Positions 15,479 through 21,174 of a stretch of DNA of 27,356 nucleotides are shown piece after piece; within the stretch, counting starts at the first letter, position 1, and every line of letters starts with the position of its first letter. Source of the stretch: a virus; the IMG/VR virus record IMGVR_UViG_3300021197_000569, positions 1 through 27,356 of that record. One strand, given 5' to 3'. A program made the translations under genes and the position numbers. The notes under the pieces were generated by a model, which worked only from the letters and a program-made list of their open reading frames with translations, was not told the origin of the DNA and searched no databases.

Positions 15479-15787
15479 ATGAAACAAAGCGAAAGATTTT
15501 ATCAGTTGTTGGAAGAAATGAAAGCAACACACGATGCAAAACGACACGATTATGCAAGTACAGAAGATGTGTTTGCAAACTTTAGACACTGTGAGATTGC
15601 TGGTATTCCAGCATGGAAAGGTGTTTGTGTTCGTATCAGTGATAAGTTCAGTCGTATCATGGGATTTGCTAAAAAGGGTAAACTAAAAGTAAAGGATGAA
15701 AGTGTTAAAGATACATTGATTGATATGGCAAACTATGCCCTAATCGCACTAATCCTTTATGAAGAGCAAAACGGAGATGATGAATGA
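15479..15787 (+). CDS. DUF1599 (nucleotide-modification-associated domain 1) protein
   Basis: The product is 102 residues. The pattern H-D-x-K-x-x-D-Y-A near the start, a central R-I-S-D-K-F-S-R-I helix, and KDTLIDMANYALIALILYE at the end fit the DUF1599 family (named nucleotide modification associated domain 1), an all-helical fold related to MazG-like pyrophosphatases. Such proteins are common in phages and were linked by genome context to modified-base metabolism. Here the C5-methyltransferase and TET-like genes lie about 10 kb downstream. It follows gp46 after two bases and overlaps the deformylase start by four. Confidence 0.7.
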   Translation: MKQSERFYQLLEEMKATHDAKRHDYASTEDVFANFRHCEIAGIPAWKGVCVRISDKFSRIMGFAKKGKLKVKDESVKDTLIDMANYALIALILYEEQNGDDE

Positions 15788-16302
15788 TATATAAACTACT
15801 AGAAGCAGAAAATCCTCTATTGAGGATGCAACTTCCAGAAACAAGTGCAGAAGAAATAAAAGAAAAACATGGGTTGACAATGCAAGAATTGTTTGATAAC
15901 CTAAAAGGAACTATGGCTGCAACAGGGGGTATCGGACTCTCTTCAAACCAGTGTGGTTTACCTATTCGTGCATTTGTAATGTACACCAACTTTGAGGAAA
16001 AGAAAGCCACCTTATTCCTTAATCCTAAAATAACATGGGAGTCAGAAGAAACCTCGACATTCACAGAGGGCTGTTTGACGTACCCATTCCTATTCCTTAA
16101 CCTTTCACGACCAAGTCGATTGAAATACACATATACTGATATTGATGGAAATATCCAAGAAAGTCAGTTTAGTGGATTGAGTGCTAGAGTGTTCCAACAC
16201 GAGTACGACCATATGGAAGGTAAGAACTTCACAATGCTTGCATCTAAACTAAAGATGGATATGGCAGTGAAAAAAGCAAGGAAAAGAATCAAAAAAATAT
16301 AA
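15784..16302 (+). CDS. def: Peptide deformylase
   Basis: The product is 172 residues. Peptide deformylase removes the formyl group from new proteins. All three metal-enzyme motifs are present: GIGLSSNQ (49-56; family GxGLAAxQ), EGCLT (95-99) with metal ligand C97, and HEYDH (139-143) with two histidine ligands and the catalytic glutamate. Phage deformylases are usually shorter than bacterial ones; this one keeps a basic C-terminus. Marine T4-like phages often carry it, presumably to keep up with fast protein synthesis in infection. ATGA overlap with the gene before. It ends the gp55-47-46 operon. Confidence 0.95.
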   Translation: MIYKLLEAENPLLRMQLPETSAEEIKEKHGLTMQELFDNLKGTMAATGGIGLSSNQCGLPIRAFVMYTNFEEKKATLFLNPKITWESEETSTFTEGCLTYPFLFLNLSRPSRLKYTYTDIDGNIQESQFSGLSARVFQHEYDHMEGKNFTMLASKLKMDMAVKKARKRIKKI

Positions 16303-16310
16303 AAAATGCC

Positions 16311-16339
16311 TTGACTTTTGTTCTCAAAACATGTATACT
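16311..16339 (+). promoter_or_regulatory. Sigma70-type promoter 1 for the DUF932 gene, with spacer palindrome
   Basis: TTGACT, 17-base spacer, TATACT. The spacer contains TGTT-CTCAA-AACA. First of two tandem promoters in the 175-base gap before 16478. The same architecture occurs at 16410, 25045 and 27291. Confidence 0.8.
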
Positions 16340-16393
16340 ATACTAGTAACAATGACAAAAGGGATGGAAATAGTGATGAAATTAATTTCAAAA

Positions 16394-16408
16394 ATGTTTC
16401 AAAAACAT
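16394..16408 (+). repeat. Palindrome upstream of promoter 2
   Basis: ATGTTT-CAA-AAACAT, a perfect 6-base inverted repeat ending one base before the -35 of the second promoter. It shares TGTT/AACA half-sites with the spacer palindromes and may be a second operator copy. Confidence 0.5.
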
Positions 16409-16409
16409 C

Positions 16410-16438
16410 TTGACTTTTGTTTTAATAACGTATATAAT
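16410..16438 (+). promoter_or_regulatory. Sigma70-type promoter 2 for the DUF932 gene, with spacer palindrome
   Basis: TTGACT, 17-base spacer, TATAAT. The spacer has TGTT-TTAAT-AACG, one mismatch from the palindrome seen in the other three. Predicted start near 16445, about 30 bases before the ATG. Confidence 0.83.
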
Positions 16439-16477
16439 GAATATACAAACTGAGAAAATAACTAGGAGAAATATATA

Positions 16478-17437
16478 ATGGCACACGAACTTGAAATGAT
16501 TAACGGTGAAGCACAGATGGCTTATGTTGGGGATGTTCCTTGGCATGGACTAGGTACTAAGGTTGACCGTGAATTAACACCAGACCAATTCCAAAAGGTT
16601 GCTGGACTTGATTGGACAGTAGAAAAACAACCTCTTGTAACTGCAACTGGTATTCCTATTAAAAACAAAGAGGCACTAGTACGTTCCTCTGACAACTCTA
16701 TTCTAGACGTTGTTGGTACTGGTTGGAATCCAGTACAGAACTCAGAAGCATTTGAATTCTTCCATGACTATGTTATGGCAGGTGATATGGAAATGCATAC
16801 TGCTGGTTCACTAAAAGACGGACAAATGGTTTGGGCACTTGCAAAAACCAAAGAGTCTTTTGAATTGTTTAACGGTGACCAAACAGATAATTACTTTCTG
16901 TTTACTAACCCACACCAATTCGGTAAGTCTATTAATATTCGTATGACACCAATTCGTGTTGTATGTAATAATACTCTTACACTGTCTCTATCACAAGATA
17001 CAGATAAAATGGTTACAGTAAATCACCGTAAGGCATTTGACCCAGATATGGTTAAAGAACAAATGGGTATTGCCCATGAGAAAATGGAACAGTACAAGTC
17101 AATGGCTTCGTTCCTTGGTTCAAAACCAGCAACTGGTGATAACGTAATTCAGTACTTCAATGAAGTATTCGGTGCGCCTGCAAAAGAGAAAGAAGATGGA
17201 GTACTTCCATTCACATCTCGTAACGCTAAAATCGCAATGGAAAATCTGCAAACACAGCCTGGTGCTAATTTCGCAGAAGGTTCATGGTGGCAGGCATTTA
17301 ACTCTGTTACTTACATGACAGACCACTTGCAAGGTCGTGAAGGTGATTCACGTTTGCAGTCTGCATGGTACGGACGTAACCGTAAAGTGAAACTCAATGC
17401 TCTTGATAAAGCACTTGAGTATGCTGACGCTGCATAA
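16478..17437 (+). CDS. DUF932 (phage/plasmid TIGR03299-like) protein
   Basis: The product is 319 residues. The N-terminus with PWHGLGTKVD, then TGWNPVQNSEAFEFFHDYV, and the central NIRMTPIRVVCNNTLTLSL are the characteristic segments of the DUF932 family found on plasmids and phages. The biochemical role is not established; the fold and context have suggested nucleic-acid-linked functions. It has two strong tandem early-type promoters of its own and a good TAGGAG ribosome-binding site, so it is likely made early and in quantity. It ends just before a terminator-like hairpin. No neighbour overlap. Confidence 0.85.
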   Translation: MAHELEMINGEAQMAYVGDVPWHGLGTKVDRELTPDQFQKVAGLDWTVEKQPLVTATGIPIKNKEALVRSSDNSILDVVGTGWNPVQNSEAFEFFHDYVMAGDMEMHTAGSLKDGQMVWALAKTKESFELFNGDQTDNYFLFTNPHQFGKSINIRMTPIRVVCNNTLTLSLSQDTDKMVTVNHRKAFDPDMVKEQMGIAHEKMEQYKSMASFLGSKPATGDNVIQYFNEVFGAPAKEKEDGVLPFTSRNAKIAMENLQTQPGANFAEGSWWQAFNSVTYMTDHLQGREGDSRLQSAWYGRNRKVKLNALDKALEYADAA

Positions 17438-17448
17438 AAAAACTTGAA

Positions 17449-17472
17449 AAAAGGGGTTGAAATACCCCTTTT
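17449..17472 (+). terminator. Terminator-like hairpin after the DUF932 gene, overlapping a promoter
   Basis: AAAAGGGG, loop TTGAAATA, CCCCTTTT: a perfect 8-base stem, with Ts as the end of the stem. Placed 11 bases after the stop of the DUF932 gene. Its loop is also the candidate -35 (TTGAAA) of a downstream promoter. Confidence 0.7.
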
Positions 17473-17487
17473 GGATACCTATATAAT
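17457..17487 (+). promoter_or_regulatory. Candidate sigma70-type promoter in the terminator loop
   Basis: TTGAAA (17457-17462) and an overlapping TATATAAT (17480-17487), giving a spacer of 17 or 19 bases depending on register. Would make a leader of about 165 bases before hsp20. Moderate match only. Confidence 0.45.
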
Positions 17488-17489
17488 AT

Positions 17490-17626
17490 GGGTGCAGTTC
17501 GTAAGTCGTCCAGTTGTCACAAACGGAACACCTACTCTGTGACACAAATTTTGGGTTTTGGTAGTTTCCCTCACAAAAAACTACCATTATAAATAAACTT
17601 ACGGTATGCCGATTATCGGGTATCGT
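17490..17626 (+). promoter_or_regulatory. Folded leader region upstream of hsp20
   Basis: No gene here. The stretch holds several inverted repeats: GGTG/CACC plus GTTC/GAAC near its start, TGTCACA with TGTGACA, TGGTAGTTT (17559-17567) with AAACTACCA (17578-17586), and ACGGTA (17601-17606) with TATCGT (17621-17626) enclosing CCGA-TTA-TCGG. The last hairpin begins where the late transcript from 17588 should start. Confidence 0.55.
17588..17595 (+). promoter_or_regulatory. T4-type late promoter box before hsp20
   Basis: Exact TATAAATA, 61 bases before the hsp20 ATG. The only exact late box I found in the right two thirds of the window, so hsp20 is likely expressed with the virion genes. Confidence 0.78.
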
Positions 17627-17632
17627 ATTTAA

Positions 17633-17651
17633 TCTTGCTTAACTAAGGAGA
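17633..17651 (+). promoter_or_regulatory. Candidate ROSE-like RNA thermometer hairpin at the hsp20 ribosome-binding site
   Basis: TCTTGCTT (17633-17640), loop AACT, then AAGGAGA (17645-17651). The TTGCT segment pairs with the Shine-Dalgarno AAGGAG across a G-G mismatch (17637 with 17648). This is the arrangement described for ROSE thermometers of alphaproteobacterial small heat-shock genes. Inference from pattern only. Confidence 0.4.
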
Positions 17652-17656
17652 AAAAA

Positions 17657-18079
17657 ATGGTAAGTAATATACACATCGACCCTTTTGACAGGGTCAAAAC
17701 ATATTCTATCGGGTTTGATAGAATGTTCAACAGTCTACTTGATGCACCAGCATCAACTGGATATCCCCCATATAACATCGTAAAAACTTCTGAAGAAAAG
17801 TATTGCATTGAACTTGCAATTGCTGGATTCGACAAGTCTGATATTGAGATTGAAAGTAAGGATAATGTTCTTACAGTAGTATCAAAATCAAGACCAGAAG
17901 GTGACGATGATAAAGAATATCTACATAAAGGTATTTCTGCACGTTGTTTCAAAAAGGCATTTAATCTTGCTGAGTATGTGACAGTAAACGGTGCATCCTT
18001 TAAAGATGGTATTTTGAGTATTGAATTAGAAAGAATTGTCCCAGAGGCAATGAAACCTAAATCAATTAAAATCAAATAA
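17657..18079 (+). CDS. hsp20: Small heat-shock protein, Hsp20 family
   Basis: The product is 140 residues, IbpA-like. It holds unfolding proteins in a refoldable state. The N-terminus (DPFDRVKTYSIGFDRMFNSL) is the typical bacterial-type start. The alpha-crystallin domain runs from about residue 35 (YPPYNIVKTSEEKYCIELAIAGFDKSDIEI) to about 130 (VNGASFKDGILSIELER, the conserved GxLxI segment). It ends in KPKSIKIK, carrying the short I-x-I tail that docks on neighbouring subunits. Such genes are frequent in marine T4-like phages and may help capsid or tail folding. It has a late promoter and a possible temperature-sensing leader. Confidence 0.95.
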   Translation: MVSNIHIDPFDRVKTYSIGFDRMFNSLLDAPASTGYPPYNIVKTSEEKYCIELAIAGFDKSDIEIESKDNVLTVVSKSRPEGDDDKEYLHKGISARCFKKAFNLAEYVTVNGASFKDGILSIELERIVPEAMKPKSIKIK

Positions 18080-18084
18080 ATCTA

Positions 18085-18113
18085 TTGACATTACCCTAGA
18101 AATAGGGTATTAT
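18085..18113 (+). promoter_or_regulatory. Sigma70-type promoter with spacer palindrome before the winged-helix gene
   Basis: TTGACA, 17-base spacer, TATTAT. The spacer holds ACCCTA-GAAA-TAGGGT, a perfect 6-base inverted repeat running into the -10. This could be an operator, possibly for the product itself. A second imperfect repeat (AATCATCA and TGATGGTT) lies in the leader at 18120-18142. Confidence 0.78.
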
Positions 18114-18164
18114 ATACATTAATCATCAAATTACTGATGGTTGAATTTTAATAATGGAGATAAT

Positions 18165-18428
18165 ATGGCTAGAAAAGCATTAACTAAAAGAGAAAAAACC
18201 CTAAGACTATTACAAACTGGTAAGAACGTCACATGGGAAACTCTTAGAGGTAAACTCGATTTGACATCACCAAGAGCAATGATTGACACACTAAGAAGTG
18301 AAGGTAATTGTATCTATGTGAATACGTTCAAAGGTAAAACTGCATATAGAATGGGTGAACCATCTAAAGGCGTGATTGCTGCTGGACTTAAAGCACTATC
18401 GGGTACTGATTACTCTTACTCAAGCTAA
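18165..18428 (+). CDS. Small winged-helix DNA-binding protein
   Basis: The product is 87 residues, basic. The layout is helix (KREKTLRLLQTG), helix (TWETLRGKLDL), recognition helix (SPRAMIDTLRSEG), then a two-strand wing (CIYVNTFKGKTAYRMG). This is the winged helix-turn-helix pattern. Similar short proteins occur in marine T4-like phages. It may be a regulator of early phage promoters; the palindrome in its own promoter spacer fits autoregulation. The ATG at 18165 with GGAG upstream is preferred over an in-frame TTG at 18141. A GC-rich hairpin follows the gene. Confidence 0.7.
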   Translation: MARKALTKREKTLRLLQTGKNVTWETLRGKLDLTSPRAMIDTLRSEGNCIYVNTFKGKTAYRMGEPSKGVIAAGLKALSGTDYSYSS

Positions 18429-18437
18429 TCAATCTGT

Positions 18438-18460
18438 GGTGGGGGGTTTATCCCCCCATC
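18438..18460 (+). terminator. Strong GC hairpin without a U-tract after the winged-helix gene
   Basis: GGTGGGGGG (18438-18446), loop TTTAT, CCCCCCATC (18452-18460): nine pairs with one G-U. No T-run follows, so it may act as an attenuator or an mRNA-stabilising hairpin rather than a full terminator. It lies 22 bases before the next gene start. Confidence 0.5.
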
Positions 18461-18481
18461 CAAACTTATAGGATGTACTAA

Positions 18482-18763
18482 TTGAAAAAGATAGATTACA
18501 AATATTCAGAAGATAAAATTCTGAAAGAATTACAAGAATATATTGACAAAACATATTCTGCACACTACTCACACAACAAGTTTCAGGCCACGGAGTTCAT
18601 CATGGACTCTGGACATGGCGAAGGGTTTTGTATCGGAAACATATTAAAATATGCACAACGATACGGAAAAAAAGATGGCAAGAACAGAAATGACTTGCTA
18701 AAGGTAATACATTATGGTATAATGTCTTTACACAATCACGATATGAATCAAGGAGAAAACTGA
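18482..18763 (+). CDS. DUF3310 family protein
   Basis: The product is 93 residues. The YSAHYSHNKFQATEFI segment followed by FCIGNILKYAQRYGKKDGKNRNDLLKVIHYGIM matches the DUF3310 pattern (a short conserved S-x-H-Y, then G-N-x-x-K-Y-x-x-R-Y-G-x-K and a DL-x-K-x-x-x-Y helix). The family is widespread in phages, sometimes fused to nucleotide kinases. The function is unknown. The start is TTG at 18482, eight bases after GGA; the only nearby ATG in frame runs into a stop after two codons. The gp45 clamp starts two bases after its stop. Confidence 0.75.
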   Translation: MKKIDYKYSEDKILKELQEYIDKTYSAHYSHNKFQATEFIMDSGHGEGFCIGNILKYAQRYGKKDGKNRNDLLKVIHYGIMSLHNHDMNQGEN

Positions 18764-18765
18764 TT

Positions 18766-19425
18766 ATGCAACTTAGTAATGATACCAGAGATGTTCTAAA
18801 GAACTTCTCGTCAATTAACCAAAATCTTTTGGTAAAATCTGGTAATGTGATAAACACAATGTCGGCAATGAAAAACATTGTGGCAAAAGCGACTATCCCA
18901 GATACATTCGATAACGAATTCGCAATCTACGATTTGAATGAATTCCTATCAGCAATGTCGCTGTTTAAAAGTCCAACTTTGGACTTTGGGGAACAATCTG
19001 TTAGATTGAATGAAGAAGGTGGTGGTAGTTCTCTGAAGTATTTCTTCAGTGACCCATCTGTTGTGACTACTCCAAAAACGGAAATCACAATGCCTTCAGT
19101 AGATGTAGAATTTACATTTACACAAGACACCTTTAATGCAATCTCAAAAGCGAGTGCAGTACTTGGTGTTCCAGACGTAGTTCTTAAAGGAACTGCTGGT
19201 GGTGATATTCAATTGACTGTTACTGACCGTAAGAACGAAACTTCTAACGACTTCAGTATTAAAGTCGGTGATAATTCACCAACTGACTTCACATACTTTT
19301 TTAAAGTTGAAAACTTAAAACTACTAGGTGGTGATTATAAAGTACAAGTGTCCTCAAAGGGCATCTCACATTTTTCACATGTGAACAAATCTGTAGAGTA
19401 CTTTATTGCTTTGGAACAAGCTTAA
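18766..19425 (+). CDS. 45: Sliding clamp gp45
   Basis: The product is 219 residues (T4 gp45 is 228). It forms a trimeric ring that holds DNA polymerase gp43 on DNA and activates late transcription with gp55. The N-terminus (LSNDTRDVLKNFSSINQNLLVKSG) lines up with T4 gp45 (LSKDTTALLKNFATINSGIMLKSG). Conserved later segments are AIYDLNEFLSAMSLF, the DPSVV-x-T-P segment and the final VEYFIALEQA. AAGGAG ribosome-binding site. First gene of the replisome cluster. Confidence 0.95.
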   Translation: MQLSNDTRDVLKNFSSINQNLLVKSGNVINTMSAMKNIVAKATIPDTFDNEFAIYDLNEFLSAMSLFKSPTLDFGEQSVRLNEEGGGSSLKYFFSDPSVVTTPKTEITMPSVDVEFTFTQDTFNAISKASAVLGVPDVVLKGTAGGDIQLTVTDRKNETSNDFSIKVGDNSPTDFTYFFKVENLKLLGGDYKVQVSSKGISHFSHVNKSVEYFIALEQA

Positions 19426-19447
19426 TCCCAACTAGGAGTTTTATATT

Positions 19448-20386
19448 ATGAATGATGTGATGTTATGGGTGGAGAAGTACCGCCCATCAAAAATCAGTGA
19501 GTGTATTCTTACTGATGATTTGAAAAAGACTTTCCAGACCTTTGTAGATGAGGGAAACATTCCAAATCTACTACTTACTGGCGGGCCTGGGGTAGGTAAG
19601 ACTACGGTTGCAAAAGCGATGCTTGAGGAACTAGGCGCTACTTATATGATGATAAACGGTTCTGAAGAATCGGGTATTGATGTACTGCGAAATAAGATTA
19701 AGAACTTTGCAAGCACTGTCTCTATGGACGGTAATCGTAAGTTCGTTATTCTGGATGAGGCAGACTACTTAAATCCTCAATCTACACAGCCTGCGTTGCG
19801 TGGATTCATTGAAGAGTTCCATAAGAACTGTGGATTTATTCTTACCTGTAACTTCAAAAATCGAATCATCGACCCTCTTCACTCTAGATGCTCTGTTGTG
19901 GAATTTCGTATTCCTGTTGCAGAGAAACCTAAACTCGCTGGAGAATTCTTCAAACGAGTTCAGAATATTCTAGGTGAAGAGGGTGTCCAGTATCAACCTA
20001 AAGCAGTTGCTGGTATTGTGGAAAAGTATTTCCCAGACTGGCGTAGAGTACTAAACGAACTGCAAAGGTATTCTGTATCTGGTATGATTGACAGTGGTAT
20101 ACTTGTTAATATATCAGAAACAAATATGAAGGACTTGACAACTTTCCTCAAAGAGAAAGACTTCAAGTCTATTCGTAAGTGGGTTGCAAACAATCTTGAT
20201 AATGACCCTGCTCGTGCATACCGCAAGGTTTACGATGCACTTTATGAAGATATTCAACCACAAACTGTGCCACATCTTGTTCTCGCAACAGCAGACTATT
20301 CTTATAAGTCAGCGTTTGTTGCAGACCAAGAAATCAATATGCTTGCATTTATGATTGAGATTATGACACAGGTTCAGTTCAAATGA
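19448..20386 (+). CDS. 44: Clamp loader large subunit gp44
   Basis: The product is 312 residues (T4 gp44 is 319). It is the AAA+ ATPase that opens and loads the gp45 clamp, as a gp44(4)-gp62(1) complex. WVEKYRPSKISECIL is the standard clamp-loader start. Walker A GGPGVGKTT is at 45-53, Walker B with DEAD at 103-106, and the SRC arginine-finger motif near 145. The helical collar follows. The TGA overlaps the gp62 start (ATGA). Confidence 0.97.
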   Translation: MNDVMLWVEKYRPSKISECILTDDLKKTFQTFVDEGNIPNLLLTGGPGVGKTTVAKAMLEELGATYMMINGSEESGIDVLRNKIKNFASTVSMDGNRKFVILDEADYLNPQSTQPALRGFIEEFHKNCGFILTCNFKNRIIDPLHSRCSVVEFRIPVAEKPKLAGEFFKRVQNILGEEGVQYQPKAVAGIVEKYFPDWRRVLNELQRYSVSGMIDSGILVNISETNMKDLTTFLKEKDFKSIRKWVANNLDNDPARAYRKVYDALYEDIQPQTVPHLVLATADYSYKSAFVADQEINMLAFMIEIMTQVQFK

Positions 20387-20772
20387 GCTATGAACTTAAA
20401 CACTATCTCAAATCCATAAACGAAACAAAGGAACATCTGTTAGATTCAGATGACCCTATGTGGGAAAAGAAGTATTCCCCCTACATTATCAACAAATGTC
20501 TTGCACCATTCAATGACACTATTATGTTAGTGAATGAGATGAATATGAGACACCACCTTGATTCAAAACTACAATATGACTTTTTACTAAATACTATTAG
20601 GTCTAAGAAACGATATGCTCCTTGGGTAAAAGCGAGTAAGTTGAAAGATTTAGAGTATGTAAAAGAGTATTATGGTTATAGTAATGAGAAGGCAAAGGCT
20701 GCTCTGATGATACTTGATAATGAACAAATTAATACTATAAAAAGTAGTTTGAATAAAGGTGGAAGAAAATGA
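20383..20772 (+). CDS. 62: Clamp loader small subunit gp62
   Basis: The product is 129 residues, clearly shorter than T4 gp62 (187). It is the single non-ATPase subunit of the clamp loader. Assignment rests on position between gp44 and regA with ATGA overlaps at both ends, and on the N-terminal helical layout (SYELKHYLKSINETKEHL and the conserved YSPYIINKCLAPF segment). Most of the missing length appears to be at the C-terminal end. No frameshift or stop disruption is seen. Confidence 0.88.
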   Translation: MSYELKHYLKSINETKEHLLDSDDPMWEKKYSPYIINKCLAPFNDTIMLVNEMNMRHHLDSKLQYDFLLNTIRSKKRYAPWVKASKLKDLEYVKEYYGYSNEKAKAALMILDNEQINTIKSSLNKGGRK

Positions 20773-21173
20773 ATGAAATTGATTGGCAGCCCGAAAGGAT
20801 GCTCGAAGTAAAATTAAAAGAACCAGATGATTTCCTAAAGGTTCGTGAGACATTAAGTCGTATTGGAGTTGCATCTCGCAAAGAGAGAAAACTTTATCAG
20901 TCGTGTCACATCCTACATAAACAAGGACGATACTTTATCGTTCACTTCAAAGAGTTATTCGCTCTGGATGGTAAAGACACAAATATAAATCAGAACGATA
21001 TTGAACGTAGAAATTCAATCGCATCTCTATTAAGCGATTGGGGTTTAATTGAACTTATGGGTACAGCAGAACCCAAAGCACCACTATCACAAATCAAGGT
21101 GATTGCATTTAAAGAAAAGAATGAGTGGGACTTAGAAACAAAATATAATATCGGCAAAAAAAGAGAAGCTTAA
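20769..21173 (+). CDS. regA: Translational repressor RegA
   Basis: The product is 134 residues (T4 RegA is 122). It binds early mRNAs near the start codon and blocks translation. LKEPDDFLKVRETLSRIGVA, KLYQSCHILHKQGRYFIVHFKE and LLSDWGLIEL are near-identical in pattern to T4 RegA. There is a 10-residue N-terminal extension (MNEIDWQPER) before the methionine that matches the T4 start. The upstream ATG is preferred because it has a spaced GGTGGAAG site and couples to gp62 by ATGA overlap, while the internal ATG at 20799 has AAAGG directly against it. Confidence 0.95.
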   Translation: MNEIDWQPERMLEVKLKEPDDFLKVRETLSRIGVASRKERKLYQSCHILHKQGRYFIVHFKELFALDGKDTNINQNDIERRNSIASLLSDWGLIELMGTAEPKAPLSQIKVIAFKEKNEWDLETKYNIGKKREA

Positions 21174-21174
21174 G

